The notes under the pieces were generated by a model, which did no database searches, had not been told where the DNA came from, and saw nothing but the letters and a program-made list of their open reading frames with translations. A DNA stretch of 64,000 nucleotides from Cerrena zonata (taxonomy: Eukaryota > Basidiomycota > Agaricomycetes > Polyporales > Cerrenaceae), in NCBI GenBank assembly GCA_038087015.1, contig JASBNA010000009.1, positions 496,001 through 560,000 of the forward strand. Direction: 5' to 3'. Position numbers and translations under genes: made by a program. Position 1 is the stretch's first letter; each line of letters starts with the position of its first letter. This document shows, piece by piece, positions 11,370 to 24,152 of the stretch.

Positions 11370-14300
11370 ATGCGTACTTCTCAACAACAGCAACAACTGG
11401 TACTCTTAGACGGATCCATAGATGTCTTTCCGGGGCTCATCGATTTTTACGCTCAAAATATTCTTTCTCAACCATTCGTAAAACTTTCCTCTCATAACAA
11501 TCCTAACGAGTCGACCACAGTTTCATACCTAGAGTTCGCAGAAACCACCGAATCGCTCATACACTCCGACCCAACGACTCACGTCCCAATAGCGAAGTGG
11601 TTGTGGTACCGGTGCACTGCGACACCCTGCTGTACATGGCCCTCGTTCCCGGACTGGTTAGGGCCGGACCAATCGTAAGTTTCAAGACTTGCTACGATCC
11701 ATGCTGGCTGTTGACCACTCACTTTTGTAGCCATTTCCTATGTCATCTAGAAACTCTCCAGAGGCAATGATTACTATGCTAGAGTCGACCGATTGCCACT
11801 ATATGGATATAGGCTATCCTCGTCGTTAAATTCACTCTGTTCAGGGCATGCTGACAACCAAGGAGTATGTTCTAAGCATAGACCAGGCCTGTACGCGGAA
11901 CTCCCTTCCCACTTTACTCCATTCATGTCTACCAGAGCTGCGAAAAGCTCAGGCGATGTTGTCCTCATCCTTCACTCCTCGGGTACGACCAAGATTCCGA
12001 CAGCGATTTCCCACACTCGTAAAACTCTACTCCAATGATGCAGAAGTCGTACGTAAATTCCTTCCCTGTTTCCTTGGTGGTGATCCAAGTGTCCCATTTA
12101 GCTTCAGTTACATACAGACGAGGCGAACAAGAGGGTTCTGCGGGTGCAATACTCCCAACATTTCACGCTATGGGCATCTTCGCTCAAATGTGTTGCCCAC
12201 TTTCTACTGGCCACTTTGTGGGCTTGTATACCCCACAGGAGCCACAGTCACTTGTTGTACCGAATGCGCATAATCTACTGGAGGTAATCAGGACGACCGG
12301 ATGTGCGATTACCGTCGTCGTTCCGACATCTCTGGAAGGTAGGCTGGCTCGTCGTATTTGACTGGCTTGGAATGTGACTTGATCAATTGGACCTGTTTAG
12401 GTGTGAGCCCAATCTCAGGAAGCGATTAATCACCTTAAGTCAATGAAAATTGTAATGTGTACTACCAGGTATAAAGTGTGCCCGAATGCTTACTCGGTGC
12501 TGTTGGTGTTAATGTGGTTTTTGTTTATGGGAAATTGAGGCAGGTACTGTCACCGCTGTTTATGATTTCACAGACAGTAGGAATGGGGTCGGATGTATTT
12601 CGGTGATATGTACCAATATCGCTGGATTGACCAAGGTAACGGGTCATACGAACTCCAATTCTTGGTGAGATTGAGACGATGATAACGAGAAGAAAAAAGT
12701 AATCCAGTCCTTCTAAACTCATGAAAGTCACCAACCTACCATAGGAAAACCTGTCAGACGTTCGCGGATTCGCTATTTCTGATCTCTTCAAGCCTCATCC
12801 CACCAAACTGGGCCTTTAGCGGGTGCGAGTTACTCAACATGAGTTTTCTATGTCGCTTTAATTGCTGAATTCTCTTATAGTGTTGATCGGATGAACGATC
12901 TCATATTACTGTGCTCAGGTACCTATTCTACTACGAGCATTTTATTACTGCTGCTAAAACGTACCTAATAGGAGGAAAGGTAGTCCCCATAACACAAGAA
13001 AGCCACGTCGGTTCACACCCATCAATTTCTGGAGCGATAATATTTGGGCGCGGAAGAAACCAAGTGGGTTTACTCGTTGAGCCCGAGCCTGATCATGCCA
13101 TCGATCCCAAAGATTGAGCTGCACTTGCAAACTTCAGGAACAACACATGGTACGCATGAACTTCCCCCTAATAGCACCTCAAACGACTGACTGCTTTCTC
13201 CTCCAAGGCCACGCGTAAATGAAACTGATCTAATTGGACCGAAATTTGGTAGGATATTCCAAGGGGTGATCATTGTCACAGATCCCTACAAACCCTTAGC
13301 TCGCGCAGCGAAAGGAACGATCCAGGGCAAATTTGTTCTCTCCACGCATGCTCCATGCTCGTGAGATAGAGACACTGCAAGTCATCGTCTGTCATTTCCT
13401 CACCCCAATATCAATCTACTGTCATAGGTATGATGAAGTAGGCAGGAACTGTAATCTACGCGGTATCTCGACTCCAGCATCATGGGGTGTTGCGGCTTTA
13501 GAGGAGTGGCTATCCTAACTCGCCGCATCCATTAACTGCGAAGCAAAACCTAAATCCAACGTCAATTTATTCGAACAAGGTATGCTTGAAATTAAATAGC
13601 CGATGTCGCTCTACTCATCCGGTCTCAGTCTTAGCGTTACGTTCTTGAGGAACAGGTTGATTGCAGCCCTGCAATCATTTGATAACAGTGATGTCCAGAG
13701 GGCGGCCGCTGAGATACCTCGAGAGTGTATTTTCACTGGCCCAACTATACGATGCCTCGCTTCTGCTGTCCTAGCTTTGATAGATCCTTCCGGACCTGTT
13801 GTCGCTGGGGATCTCGGAATCACACAGCTTTTTACCACATATTCAGTACATCTTTCCCAACAAACACAATTACCCAGTCGTCAAAATGGAGCGCTTTCAG
13901 AAATATTCGTCGCGCTCATCGGTTCTACTGGGGCTCTCGGATCCCATATTCTTGCATCTCTGTTAGAGGAAGACGCAGTGATCAAGGTATACACGCTCGA
14001 CGAGGAGATAGCGTGAAGAAACGACAACGTGACTCTTTCCTCGAAAAGAAACTTCCTACCGAGTCTTTGATTAGTGCAAAGCTCGTTCAACTCTCAATAG
14101 ACTATAATCAGGACGATATTGGTTTGCAACCACAATGAAGTTCCAGACAAATCAATTAACTCTTAGCTTTATAGACCAAACACTCTGCTACTCATTTTAT
14201 TCACAATGCCTGGAGAGTAGACTTCAACCTGTCTCTCTCATCATTTGAGAATCAAATTGCAAACACTTGCAAGCTCGTCAATCTTTTGGCTCAGTTCTTC

Positions 14301-15273
14301 AACAGCGTCAACTTCTTGTTTATCTCGTCCATCGGCACTACCACTGGTTGGGATACTACCAATGGCCCCGTTCCAGAAAGCATCATTGATGACAAAAAGA
14401 AATCTGACGGAATTTGGACAGGGATACGAATTTGCCAAATGTGTTGTAGAGCATGTACCGTTACGTTCAGAAGCACCCCGATGTTTCAAGGATGCTGAAT
14501 TGATGACGCTGAGTAAGTCCTCGCGTCAGTGAGACGAAACGGTATACTGAACATCGCCGTTTTACAAGCGGGCCAAGTGTCAGGTTCAACCAAAACCCGT
14601 GCTCGGAACATCTCGGAATGGATTCCCAGTACTGTATTATCAAGACGAGCTCCTCTTTGGGATGGTTACCTTTGCTACTTGGAGTAAGATTACGTCTGCC
14701 AGTGACTGTTGGGCGCATGTATCGATGTTTACCCCTGTCTATTTTTAGCCTGTTCCTTGGGTTCCATTCGACGTAGTTGCCCGCACGGTCACTGAGGTCG
14801 TTCTCGCCCCAACTCCGATACCGGGGGTGATGATCATCGTCCATCCCCATTTAGCAACATAGAGCGATGTCTTCATTATCATTTCTGGTGTCATTCTGAG
14901 GGTGACATCCATGATGGGTTACCGATTGTGGATTTTGACATCTGGCTTGCCAAGCTCAAGTCCAGCAATCTTGATGCTCCCGCGACCGAAAAGCTGGTAA
15001 GCGACGGATTTGTCTACTTCGATGATTGATTGTCAAGTCTTCATCGATGATCATTTTATTGATAGTATATTCGAAGCCTGCCCTCAAGATCCTTTCTTTC
15101 CTGGAAGGCGTAGAGAAGAACCGCATCGTTATCACAGGTGGTAATTGCGCCGCCGCTCTCGTACAAGAGATCGGTTCGGCATTGAAGAATGCGCCCATTA
15201 TTGACGAACAAGAAGCTTAAGTGACGGGACAGCTACAGTTTTGGAGAGAGACAGGCTTTATTTGTCCCCGTAT
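11370..15273 (+). pseudogene. broken NRPS-like adenylate-forming reductase (A-T-R domains)
   Basis: The order of recognisable segments is that of fungal carboxylic-acid/aminoadipate-type reductases. The adenylation domain runs from about 11400 to 13350: VSYLEFA, DTLLYMALVPGLVRAGPI, the P-loop-like VLILHSSGTTKIPTA, ILPTFHAMGIFAQM, SDLFKPHPTK, FGRGRNQVGLLVEP. The carrier domain is at about 13540-13760 (NVNLFEQG, LSVTFLRNRLIAAL). The thioester-reductase domain runs from about 13890 to 15270: NAD-binding LIGSTGALGSHIL, LVQLSIDYNQDDIGL, RVDFNLSLSSFENQI, FLFISSIG, YEFAK as the Y-x3-K motif, then a tail ending FWRETGF. The frame is broken many times: a shift near 11595, a shift near 12595, an in-frame TGA at 13115 and TAA at 13516, and a carrier motif lacking the usual Asp before the modified Ser. 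Several original introns (for example 13148-13207) still have good splice sites, so the decay is not ancient. Reductase activity is not expected. Confidence 0.85.
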
Positions 15274-15750
15274 AGTTTTCGGTCCCGTCTTCTATATCGA
15301 ATTTGGCATGATTATATTAATTTATGTGACAGAATATGTTTCAGGATCTATACTACAGCTCGTGCCTTATGGCGTAATCTTACAGGCTTGGTCGTACGCA
15401 TCGAGCAAGTGATATGTCTCAGACTGACACTTCCGAAAAATTCTCTCGATAGGTATTTCGACGTATTGTACATGAAACACGAATGTAATAACTCATACGT
15501 GATAAGTATGGTTTCGAATAAATAACAGAATCGTCATAAGAAACCCCCATAAGTGGAACAACGCATCAATATCCATAAAGAGTACTACTCAACAAAGCGG
15601 AACTAGACATAATACAGCACAGTCCAGAAGTGTAATAGAATACCTCACGTCCAGTCATATTCCGATCCGTTTTCATGTCCACGTCGCTATGAATCATTTG
15701 AGCAAAGATGAAAGACACGTATCACATAAGCCACATTTGGCAATGTCGTC
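15274..15750. other. convergent intergenic region
   Basis: About 480 bp between the reductase relic and the 3' end of the MFS gene. Short frames only; nothing recognised. Confidence 0.5.
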
Positions 15751-17547
15751 TCATATTCGCTGCGACATGGTGCGCTTCTGTTGGAAGATCCGAGCAATGA
15801 AGATCAGACCGGCGCCACCAAGCAGTGTAACCTAGCGAAAGACTATTCAATGTCAAGGTCACATCGAAGGAGGGAAGTCACTTACTCCACTGAAGACAAT
15901 GGGCTTGGACCAATTGAAAGTAGGGCCCAAGATAGTACCGTTAATAGGTCCACCGACCAAACATCCAAACGCAGCTACAAAGAACGCAAAGCCCATGCGG
16001 ACACTGAACAATAGACGTAATGATGAGTGCAGGTGCTGTACAACGCAAAGCACGGGGCTTACCCAATTTCGCTCGCGTCCCTTGCGAGACTCGCAGCTAA
16101 TGGTGGCAACAACGATAGGACTGGTAGCGAGTTCAGTAGCGGTAGAGCTGGAGTTAGAGAATACATACATGAACCCGAGAAGAACCCGTAGAGAATAGCG
16201 AACACCACGGTTCCGGCAGCCTCTGTAATGCCAAAGACGGCGAATACAAGGATACCGGTAATGGCGGTAATAGGCACGAGGGTATTAAAAATACCGATCC
16301 TTTCTGCGAGGAGGTTTGGGAGCGTTCTACCGAAAATAGACGAAGTATTCATAATAGCGAGCTGAACAAATACACAATGAGTAAGTTCATCGGTTAGGTA
16401 GAGTGTGAAAAAGCTGAACTGACCGTATAGAATGCAAGTGTCGAGTCAACACCCTTGAGGATGGCATACAATTGGAGGTAAAAGTCTGCAATACAGATAG
16501 ATATAAGTCATATTCCCTCATGACTAGGGAAGATAAAACAAACATGGGAAGAAGAATCCAAGGAAGGCAACAAATGACCTGCAGATAATTTAGTAATTAT
16601 TTCTTAGGGGCAACTGGGAGTAAGGAGCATACCCAATGATAGCGAACATATACGGAGCATCAGTAAGGAGGATCTTGAAGCTTGGGATACTGGCCTTTGG
16701 CTTGGGTGGACCAGGGAACATCATAAAGTACGCTATGAAGAGGAGGCCCATAGAGAGGAATGCCGAGGCGCGCACTCCCCATGCGAATCCAGTCTTTCCG
16801 TGAATCAACTGGTTCAGCATAATTGGGTAAACGACACCGCCAAAAGAGGTACCTGGAAATAGAAGCCAATGAGCCTTCCATTGATCAGATAAGTAGTAGA
16901 TGGGCTTATGCTAACCGGTGATGACGATACCCATGGCCATCGGTCTACGTTTATGCCAATGGTGAGCCTGGATAGACATTGCGGGGACGTAAAGCAAGCC
17001 AGAACCAATGCCCATGCCGAGTCCTTGCGAAAGGAAGATCTGATAATATTTGTCGGGGTGAGCGAGCGATAGCATGAACATCCTAGCGTGAAAGATATCC
17101 CGTCAGATTTTACGACTCGAAAGTATTCGGCTGTATGTCTTACGAAAACACATAGAGAACAGACCCGACAATCATGGTCGACCGGAAATAGCCCATGTCG
17201 AAGAGCTTTCCCGAGGGAAGACCCATACCGATGAGGAAAAATATTTGGGTGGAACCGATCCAGCTAATCCGCTCAGCGGAAGCTGCACCAGAGCGAGTGT
17301 ACAAGTCTTGGTATACACCGAACGCATTGACATAGCCGAAAGTGGCAAACACAGTCAACCAACTGCGTAGTTGGGATATTTTAGTATAATTCTGTTTTCT
17401 GAGCAAACCTAGGAAAACATACCCGCCAAAGACGGTCAGCCATGCTTTGGTCCCACCTTCCGGAGGCAACTCGACATCCTCGGAAGATCTTTCTGAAGGC
17501 GGCAGAATGAGCTCTTTGGTAGCCTTTTCCTCCATAGAATCAGACAT
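15751..17547 (-). CDS. MFS permease, monocarboxylate-transporter (MCT/SLC16-like) family
   Basis: A 12-helix plasma-membrane permease of the fungal MCT-like group, whose members move monocarboxylates or related small metabolites; the substrate cannot be told from sequence. Start ATG 17547 gives MSDSMEEKATKELILPP, followed by a long acidic cytosolic N-terminus with ELPPEGGTKAWLTVFGG. In order come VFATFGYVNAFGVYQDLY, IGSTQIFFLIGMGLPSGKLF, FLSQGLGMGIGSGLLYVPA, RRPMAMGIVITGTSFGGVVY and TGFAWGVRASAFL. These are followed by IMNTSSIFGRTLPN, LLPPLAASLARDASEIG and VRMGFAFFVAAFGCLVGGPI, ending ARIFQQKRTMSQRI. About eight exons join with introns of about 50-60 nt; no stop or shift was seen. It lies tail to tail with the broken reductase, so they may once have formed part of a metabolite cluster, but this is only inferred from position. 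Confidence 0.88.
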
Positions 17548-19986
17548 TGCGAAAGGGAGAGACAAGGAATGTGCGAGTCGCGGATGAACCTGTATGAGGG
17601 ATAAAACGGAGAAGATGGATGCGTCGTGGGCAAAGCATTAAAGGGGGTATGTATATTCTTGGCATAACCATGCGAAGTCGAACAATCCATCGCTTGGAAG
17701 CAGGATACTTGATGCGATGATGAATGATGATAGAGACCTAGGGTTTTGCTGAAATAGGCGGCGGGGAACAGCTTCATTGAATGTCCAGATCCAGAAGGTG
17801 CGAACAGCAGACACGGCCAAGTTGACAGCGCGTTCTATGCGCTTTGGAAGAAGGTGGACCCTGAAGAAGCGTTTGATACGGCGTGCTCGGAGAATGCCTG
17901 TGAAACGAGGCGCTGTGCTGTCATATCCTGGGTGTATGCAGGACACGAAGAGTGTTCACAACCTCTCTTCGTGCACAGGTCATCAAGCTAGGACGGAGCT
18001 CAGGCCACGAGATGTACGAGTGGATACCTGTCACAACCCTGCTCGATGTGCGTTTTTGCTTCGGTTAGCGTCTAGCTCACCGGTGGAACGAATAGAGAGA
18101 GTATCTGTCAACAATATCCCCAAGAGGTGAGTGGTGTTCCCATCCACTGACGGTCGCGAGCAAGGACGTCCCGATGATGATGGTCGAAAGCGCGGAGAGG
18201 ATGGTGGCGGAAATGCTATTGTGATGTTGCTTGAGAACGTCGGAGAATAGAATAGAGACCGTCAATTGTATAGAAATCTTCTGGTCCAATTCTGTCCTAG
18301 GAACATGCTGCTAGCTATGGAAATAGATGGATATCCGTCAAATTCGAAGGTTGTTTGACCTTATTTGAACTCGATCAAATAAGCCACGAATGCTTTGGAG
18401 AACGCTGAGAATGAATATCTGCGCTAACCCCCATCAGGTCAACAAGTACCGACCGCAGCCCCCCACTGAGCCAAGTACATCAACCGTCGACAGCGAGCTA
18501 GAAGACGATCCTGAAGGTAAGGAGGGGCAAGGGTTGTGTCCATGAGAACTCATTAACCCGGCGGTACTACCAGTGTCCCGTGGCGATTCTTTGCACAAGC
18601 CCACGAGCGAACGCTCCAGGCTCTCCGTCACAATGTGAATCGAAGATCCTCTTCCCGGAATCGCAGCACGGGAGCAGAGCTGTTTCGGACATTCACATCA
18701 CCGGGTCCCCCATTCAGGGTCTTCGTATCATTACAATCCTTCTTTGATTACTTATTCGCATTGCCTTGCTGCTGTCTTGATAACGATCGCAAATGCAGGG
18801 ATCCTTCATTATCATACAGCGGGTTATCTCTCGACGCCGTCAAGCAGGTGGGGTAATGCCGTTAATAAGGGCCACATGCTATATTCAGCTCAGGAGTCCT
18901 AGTCATTTGCCACGCCTGGCGATTATGTGGGAGGTACCTGGAATTTGTTGCATCTATGCAATACTTGAGCTTGAATGACCATGCTGAATCTCCACAACAG
19001 GCCAGATGAGCATCGTCGGCAAACAGCCACGTAAAGTGATTCCTTTCAAAACTTCTAACGGGTAGACTGATGTGGTCTTGTGTGCATATAGGTCAGAAAG
19101 TGGGTAGGCTAGCCGACAAAGCTAGAGTGATTATCAATCTTGCCCTCCTTCCGGTAACCAAAGTATCGAAGGAAAGGTTCCACTTCTTTGATTGTTCAGT
19201 TTTTTCTGCCCATGCCGGTCAAGTTACGCCCCAATTCTCTAAGCGACAAATTGGTCCCACAAACCAGTCGACCCTGTTGACTACCGTGCGTGTAAAATTC
19301 GGTAACCTTCAACGGCAGGATTGAAGAGCACAGGACTCGCAATCTCATCTTTCCCTCACGGGAGAAATTTCCTGGTACCGATTTATCTGCCGAATTCGGT
19401 AAGTTCGTCGACCAATCCGCGACGACAGTAGTTAATCTAACAGCACTTCGTACATAATTATCAGCCGTTCAGAGTTTTTTTACTAAGCAACGAGAACCTC
19501 GTTCCTGATAGGGAACTTCAAGGACCATGCAGTGTCTGTCCTACCAGAGGACCATTTCAGGGCAGGCTGTGTACAGTCTTTCGGAAGTGGACCCTAGAGA
19601 TCAAGCTCTCGATCTTCAACGTCACTCATGAGCCTCCATAAGTACTGTCTTCCTCGACATTAAGCGACTAATGCTGCAGGATCTGATGGATGTGATACCG
19701 ATTCTTCATCATTGTTGTCTAGGGATTGTTACGATCCCATACCAATTGGCTGAAACACAATTGTTGTATCCGTGCATCCCGGCTTGGATGACTTATTCGG
19801 GCGTGCAAAAGGAGCTCCAGTTCACTTCGTCTCATGCGGTGGCGGTCCGACTCCCTCTGGTTCTCAGGGCTTTCATGATCTCTCGAAAGCCCAAACAATA
19901 TGTTACGTGACTTGATGCAGATTCCAACTGGGGGTATATATCAAGCTATCCTCGGTAGACTCTGTATCGAGTTCCTGTACGCCAAT
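17548..19986. other. long stretch without a recognised gene
   Basis: About 2.4 kb. Frames near 18437-18635 (polar, Ser/Thr-rich, with a good donor at about 18516) and 19070-19324 might be exon remnants, but no family is recognised and no complete model could be built. A short perfect hairpin is at 18360-18383, and a weaker one (cacgaagag / ctcttcgtg) is at about 17942-17975. Confidence 0.4.
18360..18383. repeat. short perfect hairpin, 9-bp arms
   Basis: cttatttga (18360-18368) and tcaaataag (18375-18383) are exact inverse complements around a 6-nt spacer. It is short enough to arise by chance in AT-rich DNA, and no role is assigned. Confidence 0.5.
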
Positions 19987-22059
19987 ATGTCTGAAGAGGC
20001 ACAACTTCAACAACTGAAACCGGTCCCGTTTCTGACGCCTCTTGTCGTGGGTTTCATAATATGCCTTGTGTAGGTCCTTGCCCATTATCGATGGGTTACC
20101 AAATGCTCATTTCCTTGTAGTCAGTACGGCATATCAGTTTCGCAAGTCTATCTCTACATCTTCACCTCTGAACGAGACTCGAGGAGGTTGAAGTACCTGG
20201 TCATCGGAGTATTGTGAATACATCCGCCTTTCAATGCACAACAAGCCACTGACTTCCGCCTTCTAGCCTCTGCGAAACACTGCAAACGGTCATCTTAGCG
20301 CGAGCCCTAGTTTACTACACCGTGCTAGCTTTTGGAAATCCCACAAAAATTGCACATATTGACTGGTATGATTCCCGCGCATTTTCCTTTACTTTGATAA
20401 ACCTTAACAATATATGATTATTCCAGGAGCATCATGGTACGTTTTGGATTGTGTCCGCTTCAATTGATAGCATCTCACCAACATCAACGAAAAGATATGG
20501 CTTATGTTAATGGTAACTGTGGTCCTACCCTTCCTAAGTGACCCCTTCTGATGGAGATTTTGTATCCCAGGTTCCTATCGTTGCTCTAACACAAGGGTAT
20601 GTTTCAGAATGAACATCGAGTTGAGTTCAGTTGATCTCATATCGCGTACAGATTCTATATTCGTCGTGTTTATATATGTAAGTTCTTTCTGGGGATCATA
20701 TTAGTGTTCATTGTCTTAACGATCACAGTGAGTAAAAAATCAAAATGGTTACTTATTCCTTCAGTAAGTTTATCGTCCCCGCTACGAGTACTTGGTTTTT
20801 GAACTTTACTAGGTATTCTTCCTGACTCTACGACTTGGTATGTTCCGAACTCATTCCCCTTATCAAGTTGAATACTGACCGTCAGCGTAGGCTTCCACAT
20901 GGGTATGCTCTCGATCTTTCTACTTTTCACTCCTCTCATTCCGTTTATCTGGGCTTAGCTGCTTCTATTTACACGTTAGTCTTCTATACCCATACCCTTA
21001 CTTGCTCCAACTAATTCATCACTTAGGGCCGTACGACCGCAATGGAAAGATCTTAGTGGTGATATGGTTATCAAGGTATCATACTTTTCCTTGACCCCTG
21101 TCACAGGATTAACTTGAACTATCAATAGCTCTGCATCGAAGTAACGAACAGTGTCGCGGTTATTACCGACGGGTTATTAGCATTTTCTTTGGTTTACTAT
21201 CTTTACCAAAGCAGAAGCGACTTTGATCAGTGAGTACAGGTGTTGGACTCTGAGACATATATGGCTAACACACTTGATAGAACCGAGTCCATAGTGCGCT
21301 GGATCATGGCATACACTGTAAATACAGGCCTGTTGACGATGTGCGCCCTTTCGTTCATTATTAAAAATGACATTTAACTGACGCCGCACAGGATTGTATC
21401 GGTTGTAATTGTCGTAACGGTATGTGAATATCAGCCATCTGGTTGCAACGTCGTTCCCATCCCGCTTTAGTTCGTATGTATCAAAGATAGTTTGCTTTAT
21501 GCAGGGTTGATCGCTGTTGAGGCAAGAGGTACGTCCATGTTTGACATCAATTTCCAACCGCAAACCCGCTGAAACCGCTCCCGTTCTGCTCCTGCATTGT
21601 AGTTTATTCAAACTGCCTACTCGGAGCGTAAGTACTCCTCTATCCCTGTGGCGTCGATCTGATCCTATACCCGACGTAGGCTCAACGCAAGGCCTACTTT
21701 CCGCGCTAAGTTGCCTTCAAACGTCTTTGACGGCAACCATTCCTATGAAATGTCACGACTTGGACTAGCTCGTGGTGTGCCGGTATGTACTTTCCGACAC
21801 CTCCAGGGCCCTGCCTCATGCTCAACGTCGTTCACAGCGTATTGAAGTGTTTCAAGAAACTCTGGCTGTCAAAGCTGATGACAGGGTACGCTCTTGCGTC
21901 TTGCCAACTGTGTATACCATCGGTGAAAATACCCTTTCCCAGTCTATCACAGAGGTATCCCTCAAGGAGTCGCCTGTTATCGATCTTACACCAAAGTCTG
22001 ACGGAGGCTCTTACGGAGGCTCTTCGATCGAGACCGTTGATAAGGTTAAGGAAGGTTGA
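19987..22059 (+). CDS. DUF6534-family multi-pass membrane protein (copy 2)
   Basis: Start ATG 19987 (MSEEAQLQQLKPVPFLTPLV) followed by more than a dozen short exons. The first junctions are firm: 19987-20069, 20121-20213 and 20267-20365 join in phase. In order the protein shows LVVGFIICLVQYGISVSQVY, RDSRRLKYLVIGVFLCETLQ, LVYYTVLAFGNPTKIAHIDW, VPIVALTQGFYIRRVYI and SKKSKWLLIPS. It continues with VRPQWKDLSGDMVIK, VAVITDGLLAFSLVYYLYQS, ESIVRWIMAYTVNTGLLT and VYSNCLLGALNAR, then a cytosolic tail. This is the standard DUF6534 layout of about seven helices with the domain in the C-terminal half. The tail is Ser-rich and includes two 12-bp direct repeats (22001-22024) encoding part of a GGS run. The function is unknown. 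The last junction near 21778-21835 is the least certain, but the frame also stays open without it. Confidence 0.78.
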
Positions 22060-23183
22060 ATCAAGTCATGTTTGTTTTCACGTTGACTCTTATGACTATG
22101 ATATTTATTTGGAGCTGTTGCTCATGTAGTCACTCACTTATTGGAACTTCTCGCATGTAAGAGCAGAGTTCTTACTATGTATGGAACATTCCTTGTATTC
22201 GTCTATGTATTTTGGAACCAAACCCTGCACCCACAAATTAAGTTTACAACATCGGAGGTCTACCCGAATTTCGAAGCTCTAGGAAGCGCTTCGGTGACAT
22301 TATCATGAGGTAGCAATAGTCATGAGGGATTAATATCAATAGGAATTGTCAGGGATCGGCTAAGTAAGTATCAACTTTCATTGGACCCTTACCCTTGTGT
22401 GAACGATAAAGGATGGCGTGCTGATGAAATTGAATGGGTGTTCACACGTTGGCTCCTACTCAGCAATAGGGCTACCACCCGGATGTGATATTACGCATGT
22501 GGGAAAGGTGGAACCACGCATACATAATCAATAAAACCCTGCCTCTGTGTAACACAACTTCCGTTGTCCCGGGTTCAGGGTGCAATGAAGGTGTCGCGCT
22601 TTATGCTGCGATTAGGTTCAACGACCGATATGGCCAGGGATGATGATCGGTGAAAGGGGTCATACCGCGCACACACGGCATCCGACTAATTTACTTTTGA
22701 GAAGAAAAGAGGGACTCAATGGCCGGTGCGCTGCGCAAGCAGTTATCTGTAATCAAATCCCTGTCTTAGTATTCTTGTCCATTGTTTATCAGCTCATAGC
22801 CGTCGGTCATAAGGGAATGGATGATTGTTTCCGAGTCGTTCTATGATGACAGTCTTATTCTGAGAAATCCTTGGACGTCAAACGTACAAAACTATATCTC
22901 GGTGTGTTCCCCTTCACATTTAGGGCTTCGTGAAACCGATGAATAAATTCCGATCCCTTCACTCGCACCAGTGCGGTTATCCTGATATCATCAAGGATTT
23001 TTTTGCAACTAAAAGAAGTCACAGAAATATCTGTTGAACATAGCATGATCACAGCAAAAGATGAGTCAAGAAACTTACCGCTGTACTGTCTTACCCTGGA
23101 TATTCTTCTTTCACCAGGGGTGCAACGGTTACTGAACGAGTTCCGGCCAACGCGGACGAAATACATTACAGGGGTGTGGGATA
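22060..23183. other. intergenic stretch
   Basis: About 1.1 kb between the DUF6534 gene and CIA2, which are convergent. Only unconvincing short frames are present. Confidence 0.45.
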
Positions 23184-23901
23184 TCATTCAGTGGCACCGG
23201 CCAGACATTGTTCTAATACCTCTACAAGAGCGGGATTTTCCAGAGCAGCCGCGACACGTTCCTTGTCGTTCAGCTGTTTGTTTACTGGATGCTCTGTTTT
23301 AGTACGTCTCTGCCATTATTGGGGAGCGGAACTCACAAGCATGCTCGCTTTGATGCGAGCCAGGTTTCACTCGGATGTCTACCTTGAAGCGAGTGGGAAG
23401 GCTGCGCAAGAGACGTACTCTTATGCTCAAGCCTATATGGAAGGACCGTATCAACTTAAAGATACACACTGCATGTCGAGAATGAGCAGAGCGTACCGAT
23501 AAATGTGCTCATTCCGCAATGGGGTACGGTGGGAGTGAACTCCACTTTTATCCTTCGACTTGGTATGCCGTCATCTACAGAGTCGAACGAAATTTCAGGA
23601 GCAGACACTACAGCAAGTTGCTCGAGAGTCATGCTTCGATGCTCCGGATCGGAGATGGATCGTATAAGTTCTATATGACCCGGTTAGAGCAGCTCATTAT
23701 TTGAGTGGGATACTTGTGTATACCAAAGATCTCTTCTTGGTCAATATCCTCTGCAATATCCAAGTTTTCTTCCCCTCCCTCAATGTCCTGATCATCTTCA
23801 CCATCTAACCACAGAGAATTGTTCTTAGAGAAGGAAGCCGCGGTCTTTGATTTTGATGGTACAAACACGGTGGGATTTGGATTGAATGCTTCGGATGACA
23901 T
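23184..23901 (-). CDS. CIA2: MIP18-family protein of cytosolic iron-sulfur assembly (CIA2/FAM96-like)
   Basis: Member of the MIP18/DUF59 family, which acts in the CIA targeting complex that hands Fe-S clusters to cytosolic and nuclear enzymes such as DNA polymerases and helicases. Four exons (23901-23724, 23670-23497, 23432-23337 and 23284-23184) join in phase to 182 aa. After an acidic N-terminus come [56 protein letters not shown] with the conserved reactive Cys, [39 protein letters not shown] and [17 protein letters not shown]. The full family length is present and nothing is missing. Its start is 251 bp from the divergent DCN1 start, so both probably use one bidirectional promoter. Confidence 0.93.
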
Positions 23902-24152
23902 GATAAGAGAGTGATCTCTACTTGGTTGTTTGCGATATGCAGATGTTTATCTGGTCTGCTTGGTCGGTAGACGGTAGTAAACAGTGAGGGAGCAGTGAGA
24001 ATTACTCATGTTCATAGCCGCCGGAGTTACCTATTTGGGCTGTGATCGACGGTCACTCGAAAGTGTGGCACTGCAGCCACTGGTGGCCTGTTCATGATTG
24101 TACGTCTTCTCTTACAACAATCGTTTGCGCTTATTCATCACAAACATTCAAT
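23902..24152. promoter_or_regulatory. divergent promoter region between CIA2 and DCN1
   Basis: 251 bp separate the two start codons, which point away from each other. No clear TATA box is seen. The shared-promoter role is inferred from spacing alone. Confidence 0.5.

Noticed and set aside
17942..17975. Short inverted repeat (cacgaagag / ctcttcgtg)
   Set aside because: Only 9-10 paired bases with a 12-14 nt spacer, compatible with chance; no gene end nearby that it would terminate.
22855..23187. 110-codon minus-strand frame next to CIA2
   Set aside because: It lies beyond the CIA2 stop codon and overlaps its last few bases in another frame; no motif.
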